A stretch of 64,000 bases of DNA from a methanogenic archaeon ISO4-H5 (lineage in GTDB: Archaea; Thermoplasmatota; Thermoplasmata; Methanomassiliicoccales; Methanomethylophilaceae): assembly GCA_001560915.1 (NCBI GenBank), contig CP014214.1, positions 124,001-188,000 of the forward strand. Reading direction: 5' to 3'. A model generated the notes under the pieces. The model was not told the DNA's origin and made no database searches. It worked only from the letters and a program-made list of their open reading frames with translations. Each line of letters starts with the position of its first letter. Position 1 is the first letter of the stretch. The translations under genes and the position numbers were made by a program. Shown here piece by piece: positions 44,255 through 53,787 of the stretch.

Positions 44255-44434
44255 TTTATAGCCTCTGGATGCGAATACCTCTAACAGTATTAAAGGGGAT
44301 GGTGGGAAAGGCTGGATTGCCGTTACATGTGCCCATCCGTGTTAGGTTTGACCCTTTCTCTTGCTTTCGTTCCTGCGCGCCCCCCCGAATGGTTATAATA
44401 GGTCACGGGATACGGATGCTCAAGTGAAATCCCC

Positions 44435-45448
44435 ATGGCTAAAATCAAGGTCGGAGTAAACGGATACGGTACCATCGGAAAGAGGGTGGCAACCGCAGTC
44501 AGCATGCAGGACGACATGGAACTCGTCGGAGTTACCAAGACCAGGCCCACATTCGAGGCCAGGACCGCCGTCGCCGCCGGTATCGCCCTCTACGTACCCG
44601 CAGAGAACGTGGAGAAATTCGATAAAGCAGGAATCAAGGTCGCCGGAACCATCGACGATCTCATCGGCAAGGTCGACATCATGGTCGACGCCACCCCCGG
44701 AGACTTCGGAGAGGAGTACAAGGCCAAGTACCAGGCCGCCGGAATCAAGGGAATCTTCCAGGGAGGAGAGGAGCACGGTCTCACCGGAGTCTCCTTCAAC
44801 TCCACCGCCAACTACAAGGAGAGCTGGGGAGTCCAGTTCTCCAGGGTCGTCTCATGCAACACCACCGGTCTGCTGAGGACCCTGAGCCTGCTCGACAAGG
44901 AGTACAAGATCGAGAACGCCTACGTCACCATCGTCAGGCGTGCAGCCGATCCCGGAGACAGCAAGACTGGACCCGTCAACGCTCTCGAGCCCTCTGTTTC
45001 CCTGCCTACCCACCACGGTCTCGACGTCAAGAGCATCATGCCCTGGCTCGACATCACCTCCATGGCCATCAAGTGCTCCACCACCCTCATGCACATCCAG
45101 GCCGTCGTCGTCAAACTCGGCAAGGAGGTCACCACCGAGGAGGTCCTCGACCTCTTCAAGAAGGCACCCCGTGTGAGGCTCGTCTCCTCCAAGGACGGCA
45201 TCAAGTCCACCGCCCAGGTCATGGAGCTCGCCAGGGAGCTTGGAAGGTCCAGGTCCGACATGTACGAGATCTGCGTCTGGTCCGACGGTATCAAGGTTGT
45301 CGGAGACACCCTCTACTACTACCAGGCAGTCCACCAGGAGTCCGACGTCATCCCCGAGAACATCGACTGTATCAGGTCCATGTGCAAGGCGATGGAGGGA
45401 CCTGAGTCCGTGGCCAAGACCAACAAGGCCCTTGGAATCGACCACTGA
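44435..45448 (+). CDS. gap: Glyceraldehyde-3-phosphate dehydrogenase, archaeal type II
   Basis: 337 residues with NGYGTIGKRVATAV at the N-terminus and the catalytic cysteine in RVVSCNTTGLLRTL. Archaeal phosphorylating enzyme working mainly in gluconeogenesis. Codon use is heavily biased, suggesting high expression. GGTTATAATAGG at about 44390-44401 is the likely TATA element. pgk follows after 9 bases. Confidence 0.96.
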   Translation: MAKIKVGVNGYGTIGKRVATAVSMQDDMELVGVTKTRPTFEARTAVAAGIALYVPAENVEKFDKAGIKVAGTIDDLIGKVDIMVDATPGDFGEEYKAKYQAAGIKGIFQGGEEHGLTGVSFNSTANYKESWGVQFSRVVSCNTTGLLRTLSLLDKEYKIENAYVTIVRRAADPGDSKTGPVNALEPSVSLPTHHGLDVKSIMPWLDITSMAIKCSTTLMHIQAVVVKLGKEVTTEEVLDLFKKAPRVRLVSSKDGIKSTAQVMELARELGRSRSDMYEICVWSDGIKVVGDTLYYYQAVHQESDVIPENIDCIRSMCKAMEGPESVAKTNKALGIDH

Positions 45449-45457
45449 GGCAGTACC

Positions 45458-46693
45458 ATGGGAGCATACAACACCCTCGGCGACATGAACTTCAAGGGCA
45501 AGAGGGTCCTCCTCAGGGTGGACATCAACTGCCCCATGGACAAGAAGACCCTGAAGATCATCAACGACGTCAGGATCAGGGCAGTCATCCCCACCATCAG
45601 GGAACTGCTCGGAAAGAAAGCGAAGCTTGTGATCCTTGCCCACCAGAGCAGGAAGGGAAAATGGGATTTCACCGACCTGTCCCAGCACGCCCAGCTGCTC
45701 TCCAAGAACCTCAACACCCCCGTCAGGTACGTCAACGATGTCCTCGGCGAGGAAGCCAAGAAAGCCATCCAGGAAGTCAAGGAAGGAGAGGTGCTCCTGC
45801 TCGGAAACGTCCGTGAGCTGGATTCCGAGAGCAAGAGCCTGCCCATGGAGGAACACGCCAAGGGAGAGCTCGTAACCGCCCTCGCACCTCTTTTCGATGT
45901 CTATGTCTGCGACGCATTCGGAGCCGCCCACAGGTCCCAGTGCTCGCTCGTGGGTTTCGACGACGTACTGCCTTCCGCATCCGGCCGTCTCATGGCCAAG
46001 GAAATGTACGCTCTCGAGACCATCTTCAACAACCCCCGCAGGCCTTCCGTATTCATCCTCGGAGGAGCCAAGTTCGGGGATGTCCCCCACATGATCGACC
46101 GTGTCCTCGGAAGTAACACCGCAGACACCGTCATCGTCGTGGGACTCGCCGGCAACGCCTTCCTCATGGCGAGGGGCGTCGACATCGGCGAGGCATCCAA
46201 GGTACCCCTCCAGGAGGAGCTCACCGAGGAGAACTTCAAGAAGGCACAGGATGTCATGGCCAAGTACGGACAGAGGATCCTCCTCCCCACAGATGTGGCA
46301 GTCGAGAAGGACGGCAAGAGGGTCAGCGTCAACATCGGAGACATGGCCACCGCCGGAGCGGCTCTCGATATCGGAGACCAGTCCGTGGAGAAGTTCAGGA
46401 AGGTCCTGCAGGTCTCCAAGACCTCGTTCATGTCAGGTCCCGCCGGAATGTTCGAGAAGGACGGATTCGAAGTCGGAACCAAAGCGATCATGACCGCCAT
46501 GGTCGAGAGCGGAGGTCTTTCCGTTCTCGGAGGCGGACACACCTCTGCGGCAGCGGAGAGGTTCGATCTCGCTGATTCCATGTCCTACGTGAGCACCGGA
46601 GGAGGAGCACTCGAGACCTTCCTGCTGAAGGATCCCCTCCCCGTCATCGTCGCGCTGGAACATTCGAAATCCAAGTTCGGTAACGGACAGTAA
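45458..46693 (+). CDS. pgk: 3-phosphoglycerate kinase
   Basis: 411 residues. The N-terminal substrate domain has RVLLRVDINCPMD and LAHQSRKGKWDF, and the C-terminal nucleotide domain has FILGGAKFGDV and LSVLGGGHTSAAAE. It works with GAPDH directly upstream in triose-phosphate interconversion. A UUCG hairpin follows the stop. Confidence 0.96.
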   Translation: MGAYNTLGDMNFKGKRVLLRVDINCPMDKKTLKIINDVRIRAVIPTIRELLGKKAKLVILAHQSRKGKWDFTDLSQHAQLLSKNLNTPVRYVNDVLGEEAKKAIQEVKEGEVLLLGNVRELDSESKSLPMEEHAKGELVTALAPLFDVYVCDAFGAAHRSQCSLVGFDDVLPSASGRLMAKEMYALETIFNNPRRPSVFILGGAKFGDVPHMIDRVLGSNTADTVIVVGLAGNAFLMARGVDIGEASKVPLQEELTEENFKKAQDVMAKYGQRILLPTDVAVEKDGKRVSVNIGDMATAGAALDIGDQSVEKFRKVLQVSKTSFMSGPAGMFEKDGFEVGTKAIMTAMVESGGLSVLGGGHTSAAAERFDLADSMSYVSTGGGALETFLLKDPLPVIVALEHSKSKFGNGQ

Positions 46694-46704
46694 AACCACA
46701 ATCA

Positions 46705-46722
46705 CAGGGGCTTCGGCCCCTG
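46705..46722. terminator. UUCG hairpin between convergent pgk and hypothetical gene
   Basis: CAGGGGC/GCCCCTG (7 bp) with loop TTCG. Symmetrical, so it can serve both strands; no long T-run follows. Confidence 0.55.
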
Positions 46723-46726
46723 ATAC

Positions 46727-47605
46727 TCATCTATCCTTCTCGAAGCTGTGCATGAATCTCTGCACCGCTTCAAGCTGTTTCTTCAGATCGTTGCGGTGCG
46801 TGAAATCGTAAGGGTCGCAGGCCTCGAGCTGGTTGTTGAGTTCCTCGCTGACCCTGATGGTGTACTTGTACAGGCGCATCTTGGACTGCATGTACCTGTC
46901 GTTCCTGGCCTTCTGCAGGTCGTTGAGCCTCTGGTCGTTTATAATCTCGTCCACTGTATCGGAGATATCCTTCAGAGCTTCGGAGAGAGCAGGCAGGTCC
47001 TTGCCGTACATCGACATGTCGAGCAGGCTGTTGAGCTTACCGCGCATGCGGAAGCATCTCTTCTTGAATAGCGTGGGCATCAGCGTACTGCTCATATCGA
47101 GCATGTCCCAGCAGTATTTCAGGAGGAGCTGTATGGCGTTCAGGTACCTGACCACTTCCGGGATGTCCGCGTCGCTGAGGGCGTAATCGCGTTCCTCAGA
47201 GTATTTCTCGATCTTGCAGACCACCAGGTCCATGAGGCTGGTGTAATCCTCGGCGACCGAGTTCATGGTGGGGTCGCCGAAACGCTCCTCCCTGTCCTCC
47301 AACCCGTTCCCCAGGACGATGAATCTCCCGAGGAGGTGGTTGCGTGCGATGGCCTGGGGGATGCGTGCGACATAGTTCCCTCCGAACAGGAGGTCGTCGT
47401 AATCCAGAGAAAAATCCCCGCGGAGGCAGGTCAGAGCCTTCCTCACCGAATCCGCGGGAGAGGTCCCGGATCCCAAGACCCGGGATTCGAGAGCCGAGAG
47501 ACTCTCTTCGGAGAGGAGATCGGCGCAGTTGCCGTAATCAGCGGAGCTGACGAATTCCGTCAGGATGCCTGCGATAACGGCCTTGTCGGATTCTGCGCCG
47601 GTCAT
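46727..47605 (-). CDS. Hypothetical protein, 292 aa, largely helical
   Basis: Not recognised. No signal peptide or membrane segment. Middle and C-terminal parts look like long amphipathic helices (YLNAIQLLLKYCWDMLDM, SEALKDISDTVDEIINDQRL, a final NDLKKQLEAVQRFMHSFEK), rather like a coiled-coil or helical-bundle protein. It lies downstream of dapL on the same strand, separated by a hairpin, so it is probably not part of the lysine operon proper. Confidence 0.65.
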   Translation of the reverse strand: MTGAESDKAVIAGILTEFVSSADYGNCADLLSEESLSALESRVLGSGTSPADSVRKALTCLRGDFSLDYDDLLFGGNYVARIPQAIARNHLLGRFIVLGNGLEDREERFGDPTMNSVAEDYTSLMDLVVCKIEKYSEERDYALSDADIPEVVRYLNAIQLLLKYCWDMLDMSSTLMPTLFKKRCFRMRGKLNSLLDMSMYGKDLPALSEALKDISDTVDEIINDQRLNDLQKARNDRYMQSKMRLYKYTIRVSEELNNQLEACDPYDFTHRNDLKKQLEAVQRFMHSFEKDR

Positions 47606-47618
47606 TTCCTATTCCGTA

Positions 47619-47631
47619 GGGGCAGAGCCCC
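47619..47631 (-). terminator. Short hairpin after dapL
   Basis: GGGGC-AGA-GCCCC just after the dapL stop; no T-run follows. It may be a weak terminator or a processing hairpin. Confidence 0.4.
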
Positions 47632-47640
47632 GTGAGGGTT

Positions 47641-48798
47641 TCAGTCGTTCCTCTTACCCATCCTGCGGAGGGCTTCCTTGATGGAGTCGATGTTCCTGGT
47701 GACTGCCATCCTGATGTAGCCGTCCTCACCGCCGAATCCAGTTCCGGGGGTGACGATGATTCCCCTGTCGATCATTTCCTTGGTGAAGTCCATGGAGGAC
47801 TTGCCGCAGTCGAACCATACGTAGAAGGTTCCCTTGGGCATCTTCACATCGAATCCGAGTTCCCTCAGACCCTCTACGAGGACCTTCCTTCTCTCTCCGA
47901 ACTCGTCGTTGTTGGACTTGGCGGTTCCGGTGAGGAATCCGTTGCTGTCGTACATGCTGAGTGCGGTGATGGCGGCCTTCTGGATGAAGATGGGTGCACC
48001 GGAATCGATCTGTCCCTTGCATTTGGTAAGTCCGCCCACGAGCTCCTCGTTTCCGACTGCGAATCCGAGCCTGAAGCCGGTCATGCAGAAGGTCTTGGAG
48101 AAGGATCCGAACTCGATGGCATCCATTCCGGCCTGGAGGACGGAAGGTGCCCTGTATCCGTCGAAGGTCATCTCGCAGTACGCGTTGTCGTAGGCGAAGA
48201 TGGTGTTGTGCTTCTGGGTCCAGTCGTATGCCTTCTTTACATAGTCGAGATCGGCAACGGCACCGGTGGGGTTGTTGGGGTAGTTTAGGTAAAGCAGCTT
48301 GGCGTCCTCGGGGACCTCGTTCAGGTCCAGGAGCCAGTCGTTCTCCGCCTTGAGTTTCACTTTGTCGCATACGGCGTTGTTGAAGAGGGTGGCGGCTCCG
48401 GAGTAAACGGGGTAGCCGGGGGCGGGGGCCACGATCTTCTCTCCGTCGTTGACGAAGGCCTGTGCGATGTTGTAGATTCCCTCTTTGGAACCGATGGTGA
48501 TGCAGACGTTCTTGTCGGGGTCCACGTTGACGTTGAACCTTTTCTTGTAGTACTCTGCGACGGCGATCCTGAGGTCCCTCTCTCCCTTGGAGGAGGAGTA
48601 CTTCTGGTTCTCGTTGACGCGGGCGGCCTTGTCCATGGCGTCGAGGACCTCGTTGGGACAGGGGAGATCGGGGTCTCCGATTCCGAAGTCGATCATCTTC
48701 ACGCCTTCCGCCTTCTTCTGGGCGGCAAGTTCCTCCAGCATCACGAAGAGGTAGGGAGGGAGTTTCTGCAGTCTTTCTGCCTGTGTGTATTTTGCCAT
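47641..48798 (-). CDS. dapL: LL-diaminopimelate aminotransferase (class I PLP aminotransferase)
   Basis: About 385 residues from the ATG at 48798; the open frame extends 39 bases into dapF and is not used. PLP-binding lysine in GSFSKTFCMTGFRLGFA, the conserved aspartate/tyrosine in FAYDNAYCEM, YLNYPNNPTGA. DapL converts tetrahydrodipicolinate directly to LL-diaminopimelate; the placement after dapF and the absence of dapD/E-type genes support this over a generic aspartate aminotransferase. Confidence 0.85.
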   Translation of the reverse strand: MAKYTQAERLQKLPPYLFVMLEELAAQKKAEGVKMIDFGIGDPDLPCPNEVLDAMDKAARVNENQKYSSSKGERDLRIAVAEYYKKRFNVNVDPDKNVCITIGSKEGIYNIAQAFVNDGEKIVAPAPGYPVYSGAATLFNNAVCDKVKLKAENDWLLDLNEVPEDAKLLYLNYPNNPTGAVADLDYVKKAYDWTQKHNTIFAYDNAYCEMTFDGYRAPSVLQAGMDAIEFGSFSKTFCMTGFRLGFAVGNEELVGGLTKCKGQIDSGAPIFIQKAAITALSMYDSNGFLTGTAKSNNDEFGERRKVLVEGLRELGFDVKMPKGTFYVWFDCGKSSMDFTKEMIDRGIIVTPGTGFGGEDGYIRMAVTRNIDSIKEALRRMGKRND

Positions 48799-48811
48799 AT
48801 TATCGCCTATA

Positions 48812-49645
48812 TCAGTTGGTGTTTCCTTCGAACACAAACTCGGCAGGTCCTTCCATCAAGACGTAGCCGAGGTCCTTGTCTACTGTGATCTTGAGCCATC
48901 CTCCGGGGAGGTGAACGTCCACGGGGGTGTCGAACGGGACCAGTCCGTTGAGTGCCGCAGCAGTGGTGCTGGCACATGCGCCGGTTCCGCATGCAAGGGT
49001 CCATGCCGCACCCCTCTCGTAGACCGTCACGTAGATCTTCCCGTCCTTCACGGAGCAGAACTCCACGTTGGTCTTGCGGGGGAAGAACTCGCGGTAGCTT
49101 TCGAGGATGGGTCCGAGGCGGCGGACGTTGTCCTCGCCGATGTCGTCGAATGTGATGAAATGGGGGTTGCCCATGGAGACAGCGTTCGCCCTGAACTTCA
49201 CGCCCTCGATCTCGAAGGGCTGGTTGATGAAGCGGCCGTCGAAGTTGACTGGCACTTCCCTTCCTTCGAGGATGGGGGCACCCATGTCGATACGGACGGT
49301 GCTGACCTTGCCGTCGGTCTTGAAGACGGTGGCGATCAGCTTGCCCCTGCCGGTCAGGATTGAGAATTCATCCTTCTTAACGAAGCCGAAGTCGCTGGCG
49401 TGCTTGGCGAGGCATCTGATGCCGTTACCGCACATCTCGGCCTCGGAGCCGTCTGCATTGATGATGCGCATGGTGACATCGCATCCCTCCTCTCCGGGGA
49501 AGAGGTAGAGGACACCGTCGGCACCGACCCCGAAGTGTCTGTCGCAGACCTTCACGCACCAGGGGACGTCGATCTCCAGCTCCTCGGAGATGCCGTCGAC
49601 CAGCACGAAGTCGTTGCCGCAGCCCTGATACTTCCAGAACTTCAT
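48812..49645 (-). CDS. dapF: Diaminopimelate epimerase
   Basis: 277 residues starting MKFWKYQGCGNDFVLVDG; its ATG overlaps the lysA stop (ATGA). It epimerises LL- to meso-diaminopimelate with two cysteines, visible in MCGNGIRCLAK and LACGTGACAS. The frame stays open far upstream inside lysA, but the N-terminal family motif fixes this start. Confidence 0.96.
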   Translation of the reverse strand: MKFWKYQGCGNDFVLVDGISEELEIDVPWCVKVCDRHFGVGADGVLYLFPGEEGCDVTMRIINADGSEAEMCGNGIRCLAKHASDFGFVKKDEFSILTGRGKLIATVFKTDGKVSTVRIDMGAPILEGREVPVNFDGRFINQPFEIEGVKFRANAVSMGNPHFITFDDIGEDNVRRLGPILESYREFFPRKTNVEFCSVKDGKIYVTVYERGAAWTLACGTGACASTTAAALNGLVPFDTPVDVHLPGGWLKITVDKDLGYVLMEGPAEFVFEGNTN

Positions 49646-50904
49646 TGCATGAGCCTCTTGGGGATGATCTGGTGCCTCCACTGCTCCTCGATCTGTTCCT
49701 TCTCGCGGATGAGTTCGGCCTCGCCGTTGTTCACGAGTACCTCTGCGCAGAGGGGCCTGGAATTGTAGTTGCTGCTCATGGAGAATCCGTATGCACCGGC
49801 GTTGTAGACGACCATGACATCGCCCTCGTCGGGCTCGGGAAGCACCCTGTCGTGTCCGAGATAGTCTCCGGTTTCGCAGATGGGTCCCGCGATATCGAAC
49901 TTGGAGGTGCAGGCCTTTCCGAACTTGCTTCCGTTCTGGATGTAGTGGAACGAATCGTACATGGCGGGCCTGATGAGGGTGTTGAATCCCGCGTCGACTC
50001 CGATGTACTTCTTGGTGCCGGCGTCCTTGACGTCGTTGCACCTGGTGAGCAGGATGGTAGCATCGCAGATGAGGTACCTTCCGGGCTCGAGGATGATCTT
50101 CTTGATATTGGTGTTCTGCTCGAACACGTCGGTGACCTCGGAGGCCATCTGTCCCAGATCCATCTCGTCCTCGTTGGGCTTGTAGGGGACTCCGATTCCT
50201 CCTCCGATGTCCACGAACTCGAGGTCGATGCCGGCCTCGCCGATCTGGTTGATGAGTTCAGCCAGGACCTCCGCCTCCTCGACGAAGGGTTCGACGCTCT
50301 GGCCGCCGGATCCGATGTGGGCATGGATTCCGATGGGGTTGAGTCCCAGGTCCTGGGCTCTCAGGTAGGTCTCGACGACCTTGTCCTTGGGGATGCCGAA
50401 CTTGGCTCCCTTGTTGCCGGTGATGACCTTGGCACCGTGTCCGGAACCGATCCCGGGGGTGATCCTGAAGGATACGGGCGCTCCCGGCTTGATCTGTGCC
50501 AGACGTTCCATTTCGGAGACGGAGTCGAGGTTGATCATGACTCCCGTCTCGGCCACCTGCTTGAGTTCCTCGGTGCTCACGAAGACACCGGTGTACATGA
50601 TCTTGTCAGGGCTGAATCCGGCCTTGAGGCAGGCCCTGACCTCGCCGATGGAGACGGCATCGATACCTGCTCCCTCCTGCTGGAGTACCCTCAGGATGGC
50701 GAGGTTGGTGTTGGCCTTGCAGGCGTAGTGAATCTCGGTCTCCATGTACTTGGAGAATGCCTTGTAGACGTTGCGGTAGTTCTCCCTGAGCCTCTGCTCG
50801 TCGGTCACGTAGCAGGGGGTGCCGAACCTGTCTGCCAGGTCGACGACGTCCATGCCGGCGAAGACCATACGGCCGTCCTTGCTCTCGAAATCCCTCATCG
50901 GCAT
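49642..50904 (-). CDS. lysA: Diaminopimelate decarboxylase
   Basis: 420 residues; last step of lysine synthesis. PLP lysine in IHYACKANTNLAIL (near residue 59), the glycine-rich HIGSGGQ, and the active-site GPICETGDYLGHDR. The start overlaps the lysC stop by one base. Confidence 0.96.
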   Translation of the reverse strand: MPMRDFESKDGRMVFAGMDVVDLADRFGTPCYVTDEQRLRENYRNVYKAFSKYMETEIHYACKANTNLAILRVLQQEGAGIDAVSIGEVRACLKAGFSPDKIMYTGVFVSTEELKQVAETGVMINLDSVSEMERLAQIKPGAPVSFRITPGIGSGHGAKVITGNKGAKFGIPKDKVVETYLRAQDLGLNPIGIHAHIGSGGQSVEPFVEEAEVLAELINQIGEAGIDLEFVDIGGGIGVPYKPNEDEMDLGQMASEVTDVFEQNTNIKKIILEPGRYLICDATILLTRCNDVKDAGTKKYIGVDAGFNTLIRPAMYDSFHYIQNGSKFGKACTSKFDIAGPICETGDYLGHDRVLPEPDEGDVMVVYNAGAYGFSMSSNYNSRPLCAEVLVNNGEAELIREKEQIEEQWRHQIIPKRLMQ

Positions 50905-52268
50905 CAGGAGTCCCCCTCTACGAACTTGCTGTGGAGAATCTTGATGACGGAGAGTGCGTCGCCGTTGGAGACCACGAAGTTGATGGCCACATTGGAAGCG
51001 CCCTCGGAGATCATATTGATGTTGGCACCGGCAGCCTTTACAGCTCCGAAGATGTCTCCGCAGGCACCGGTCTCGCTCATGAGCTCGTCGCCGACGCAGC
51101 AGATCAGTGCCACATCGGAGGTGACGTCGATCTTCTCGACGTCGTCGTTGTCCAGCTCGTTGAGCTTGATGAGGGTGTTCTTCACGTCGTTGTTGTGGAT
51201 GAGGAACGCCACGGTGGAGAGCGAGGTTGAGATAGAGTAGATGGCATCGTCGTTCTCGGAGATCTTGTTGAGGATCTTGGAGACGATGTCGGGCCTGTAG
51301 GCGATCTCGGGAGAGCTGATGCTGATGATGGAGAGATCGGTCTTGGTGGCAACGCTCCTGAGGAGCTCGTTGCGGTACTCCCTGAACCTGGAGATGAGGG
51401 TTCCCTCTTCCTTGGGCTTGAAGGAGTTCCTGACCTTGAGGGGGATGTGCTTCTTCCTGACGGGCTCGATGGTCCTGGGGTGCAGGACCTTGGCACCGAA
51501 GTAGGCGAGCTCGGCGGCCTCCGCATAGGACATCTCGTCGATCTTGACAGCATTGGGAACGACCCTGGGGTCGGCGGACATGAATCCGTCCACGTCGGTC
51601 CAGATTTCCAGCATGTCAGCGTTGAGGGCGTTGGCGACCACCGCAGCGGCGTAGTCGGATCCTCCCCTTCCGAAGGTGAGGGGGATCCAGTCGTCCTTGG
51701 TGACTCCGTAGAATCCGGTGATGACGGGGATGTAGCCCCTGTTGATGTAGGGCATCAGGTTGATTCCCATCTGGGTCTCGGTCATTCTGAGGTTGGCGTT
51801 TCCGTTGAGGGGCTTGCCTTCGGCGATGATTCCGCAGTCCTCGCTGGTGAGTGCGACGGACTTGTATCCGAGGGACCTGATCTTGTGGCAGAGGAGCAGC
51901 GAACTGAATCTCTCTCCCTGGGAGGTAACATTATCCTGGTAGTAGGGGCTCTTGGCGGCCTTTTCATCGTAGAGGAGTGCCTTGAATGCCTCCATCCTGG
52001 GGGTGAATTCCTCCATGAACTCGGCGAACTGCTTCTCGTCGAGCATGGCCTTGGCAACGCAGACGTGCTTCTTCTCGAAGACCTCGATGGTCTCCTCTCT
52101 CTGGTTCTCCAGGTCCTCGCAGCATGCGACCAGGAAATTGGTGATGCCGGACATGGCCGAGGTGACCACTACCTTGTTGCCTTCAGTTCCTACCACGATG
52201 TTCGCGACCCTCTCGAGGGCCTCGATGGATCCGACGGAGGTACCGCCGAATTTCATTACAGTTAACAT
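50904..52268 (-). CDS. lysC: Aspartate kinase
   Basis: 454 residues. Kinase domain with KFGGTSVGS at the N-terminus, GRGGSDYAAAVVANAL and EIWTDVDGFMSADPR, then two ACT domains from about residue 300 (DLSIISISSPEIAYRPDIVS; DVALICCVGDELMSETG) that usually bind lysine or threonine. Operon position suggests lysine feedback. An AAGGAGG ribosome site precedes the ATG. Confidence 0.96.
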   Translation of the reverse strand: MLTVMKFGGTSVGSIEALERVANIVVGTEGNKVVVTSAMSGITNFLVACCEDLENQREETIEVFEKKHVCVAKAMLDEKQFAEFMEEFTPRMEAFKALLYDEKAAKSPYYQDNVTSQGERFSSLLLCHKIRSLGYKSVALTSEDCGIIAEGKPLNGNANLRMTETQMGINLMPYINRGYIPVITGFYGVTKDDWIPLTFGRGGSDYAAAVVANALNADMLEIWTDVDGFMSADPRVVPNAVKIDEMSYAEAAELAYFGAKVLHPRTIEPVRKKHIPLKVRNSFKPKEEGTLISRFREYRNELLRSVATKTDLSIISISSPEIAYRPDIVSKILNKISENDDAIYSISTSLSTVAFLIHNNDVKNTLIKLNELDNDDVEKIDVTSDVALICCVGDELMSETGACGDIFGAVKAAGANINMISEGASNVAINFVVSNGDALSVIKILHSKFVEGDS

Positions 52269-52290
52269 TGTATAATGCCTCCTTGGGAAG

Positions 52291-52310
52291 CGGACGCCTC
52301 GCGGCGTCCG
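52291..52310 (-). terminator. Intercistronic hairpin between dapA and lysC
   Basis: CGGACGCC/GGCGTCCG (8 bp) with a TCGC loop in the 57-bp gap. No T-run follows on the minus strand, so partial termination or mRNA stabilisation is more likely than a full stop; lysC has its own strong ribosome site just after it. Confidence 0.5.
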
Positions 52311-52325
52311 TTTGATTGTAAAGTT

Positions 52326-53195
52326 TCATAGATCGTACTGGGAGAGGATCCGTTCGAGCTTCTCCTGTGCTCCTGCCGAAATGGGGGTGAGGGGGAGCCT
52401 CAGTACGTTGTCTCCGAAGCCCATCTTGGACATGATGTACTTGATGGGGATGGGGTTGGATTCCACGAATGCGCCCTTGAAGAGGGGCATGAGCCTGTCA
52501 TGGATCTCCTTGGCCTGTTCCTTCTTGCCCTCGCGGAGAAGGTCCACCATGGTGGAGACCTCCTTGGGCAGGCAGTTGGAGACCACGGAGAACACACCGG
52601 CTCCGCCGGAGCACATGACGTCGTAGGTCATGGCATCGTCGCCGGAGAGGACGGAGAAGTCCTTGGGAGTCCTGTCGATGATCTCCCTAATCTGGTCGAT
52701 GTTGCCGCTGGCTTCCTTGACGCCTCCGATGTTGGGGACCTGGGCGAGCCTGGCCTCGGTGTCGGCGGTGATGTTGCTGTTGGTCCTGCCGGGGACGTTG
52801 TAGACGATGACAGGAATCTCCACTGACTTGGCGATTGCCTCGTAATGGCGGAAGATGCCTTCCTGGGTCGGTTTCACATAGTAGGGAGAGATGGAAAGGA
52901 TTCCGTCTGCACCGAGATCCTCTGCTGCCTTGCTCAGCTCGATGGCCTCCTGGGTGCAGTTGCTTCCTGCTCCTGCCACGACCTTGGCCGACTTGGCCTG
53001 GTCGATGACGATCTCGATGACCTTGAGGTGTTCCTCAGTGTTGAGTGTAGCCGCTTCGCCGGTGGATCCACACGGCAGGAGCATGTCGACACCGTTCTCT
53101 TCCTGGAAGGTGACGAGTCTCCTCAGTTGTTCTTCGTTGACGCTGCCGTCCCTGTTCATAGGGGTTATGAGTGCAGTTCCTGTTCCAAATAGCAT
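52326..53195 (-). CDS. dapA: 4-hydroxy-tetrahydrodipicolinate synthase
   Basis: 289 residues from the ATG at 53195 (MLFGTGTALITPM). Condenses pyruvate with aspartate semialdehyde. The conserved GSTGEAATL, the tyrosine in VYNVPGRTNSN and the Schiff-base lysine in GGVKEASGN are all present. It lies 23 bases after the Lrp-like gene. dapB and asd are not in the window. Confidence 0.96.
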   Translation of the reverse strand: MLFGTGTALITPMNRDGSVNEEQLRRLVTFQEENGVDMLLPCGSTGEAATLNTEEHLKVIEIVIDQAKSAKVVAGAGSNCTQEAIELSKAAEDLGADGILSISPYYVKPTQEGIFRHYEAIAKSVEIPVIVYNVPGRTNSNITADTEARLAQVPNIGGVKEASGNIDQIREIIDRTPKDFSVLSGDDAMTYDVMCSGGAGVFSVVSNCLPKEVSTMVDLLREGKKEQAKEIHDRLMPLFKGAFVESNPIPIKYIMSKMGFGDNVLRLPLTPISAGAQEKLERILSQYDL

Positions 53196-53218
53196 GAATA
53201 TTTCTCTCCAAATGAGAT

Positions 53219-53641
53219 TTAGTTCTCTCCAAAGTGTTCCTTTAAGATAAGGCGGGTACGGGTGCTGAGTACGTTGTCGTACCTGCGGACCCTTTCGATA
53301 ATCTCGTTCAAGCTCTGAGACGACTCCACGTCGACGATGGCGATGATGTCCTGGTCTCCGGTGACCTCGAAAACCTCGGTGACACCGTCGTAGGTGGAAA
53401 GCTCCCTTGCAATTGCCTCGGTATCGGTATTGACGTCGATCTTGACCTCCACCAGTGCCTTGACGTTCTTGGAGCTGGTCTTGATGGTGAATCCGCGGAT
53501 GATGCCTTCCTCGGTCATCCTGTGGACCCTGCTGCGTACGGTTCCCTCGGACACGCCTAGCTTGTCCGCGATCTCGACGTACGGGCATCTGGAATCCTTC
53601 TTCATTATCTCGAGAATACGCTTGTCAAGATTGTCAATCAT
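53219..53641 (-). CDS. Lrp/AsnC-family transcriptional regulator
   Basis: 140 residues. N-terminal winged helix-turn-helix (LDKRILEIMKKDSRCPYVEIA followed by DKLGVSEGTVRSRVHRM) and C-terminal RAM/AsnC ligand-binding domain (VTEVFEVTGDQDIIAIVDVE). It is the first gene of the lysine operon, so lysine or another amino acid may be the effector, as with LysM of Sulfolobus; this is inference. An AT-rich leader (TATATAGAAAAG region at 53680-53695) holds its probable promoter. Confidence 0.92.
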   Translation of the reverse strand: MIDNLDKRILEIMKKDSRCPYVEIADKLGVSEGTVRSRVHRMTEEGIIRGFTIKTSSKNVKALVEVKIDVNTDTEAIARELSTYDGVTEVFEVTGDQDIIAIVDVESSQSLNEIIERVRRYDNVLSTRTRLILKEHFGEN

Positions 53642-53787
53642 GATTGCACCCGTGCTTATCTAACGGGCGGGAGTAGTTGTCTTTTCTATATAATAAATGC
53701 GGGACAACTTACGATTTCCCCATTCCCAAACGGTGTTTGGGTGGGGAAAAAGTGTGATGTTTACGATTATCGTAGGAGATTCTACGA

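Noticed and set aside
44852-46090. 412-codon minus-strand frame opposite gap and pgk
   Set aside because: Mirror frame of two highly expressed genes with clear catalytic motifs on the plus strand.
49645-51240. 531-codon open frame opposite lysA and lysC
   Set aside because: Antisense shadow across two confirmed enzymes.
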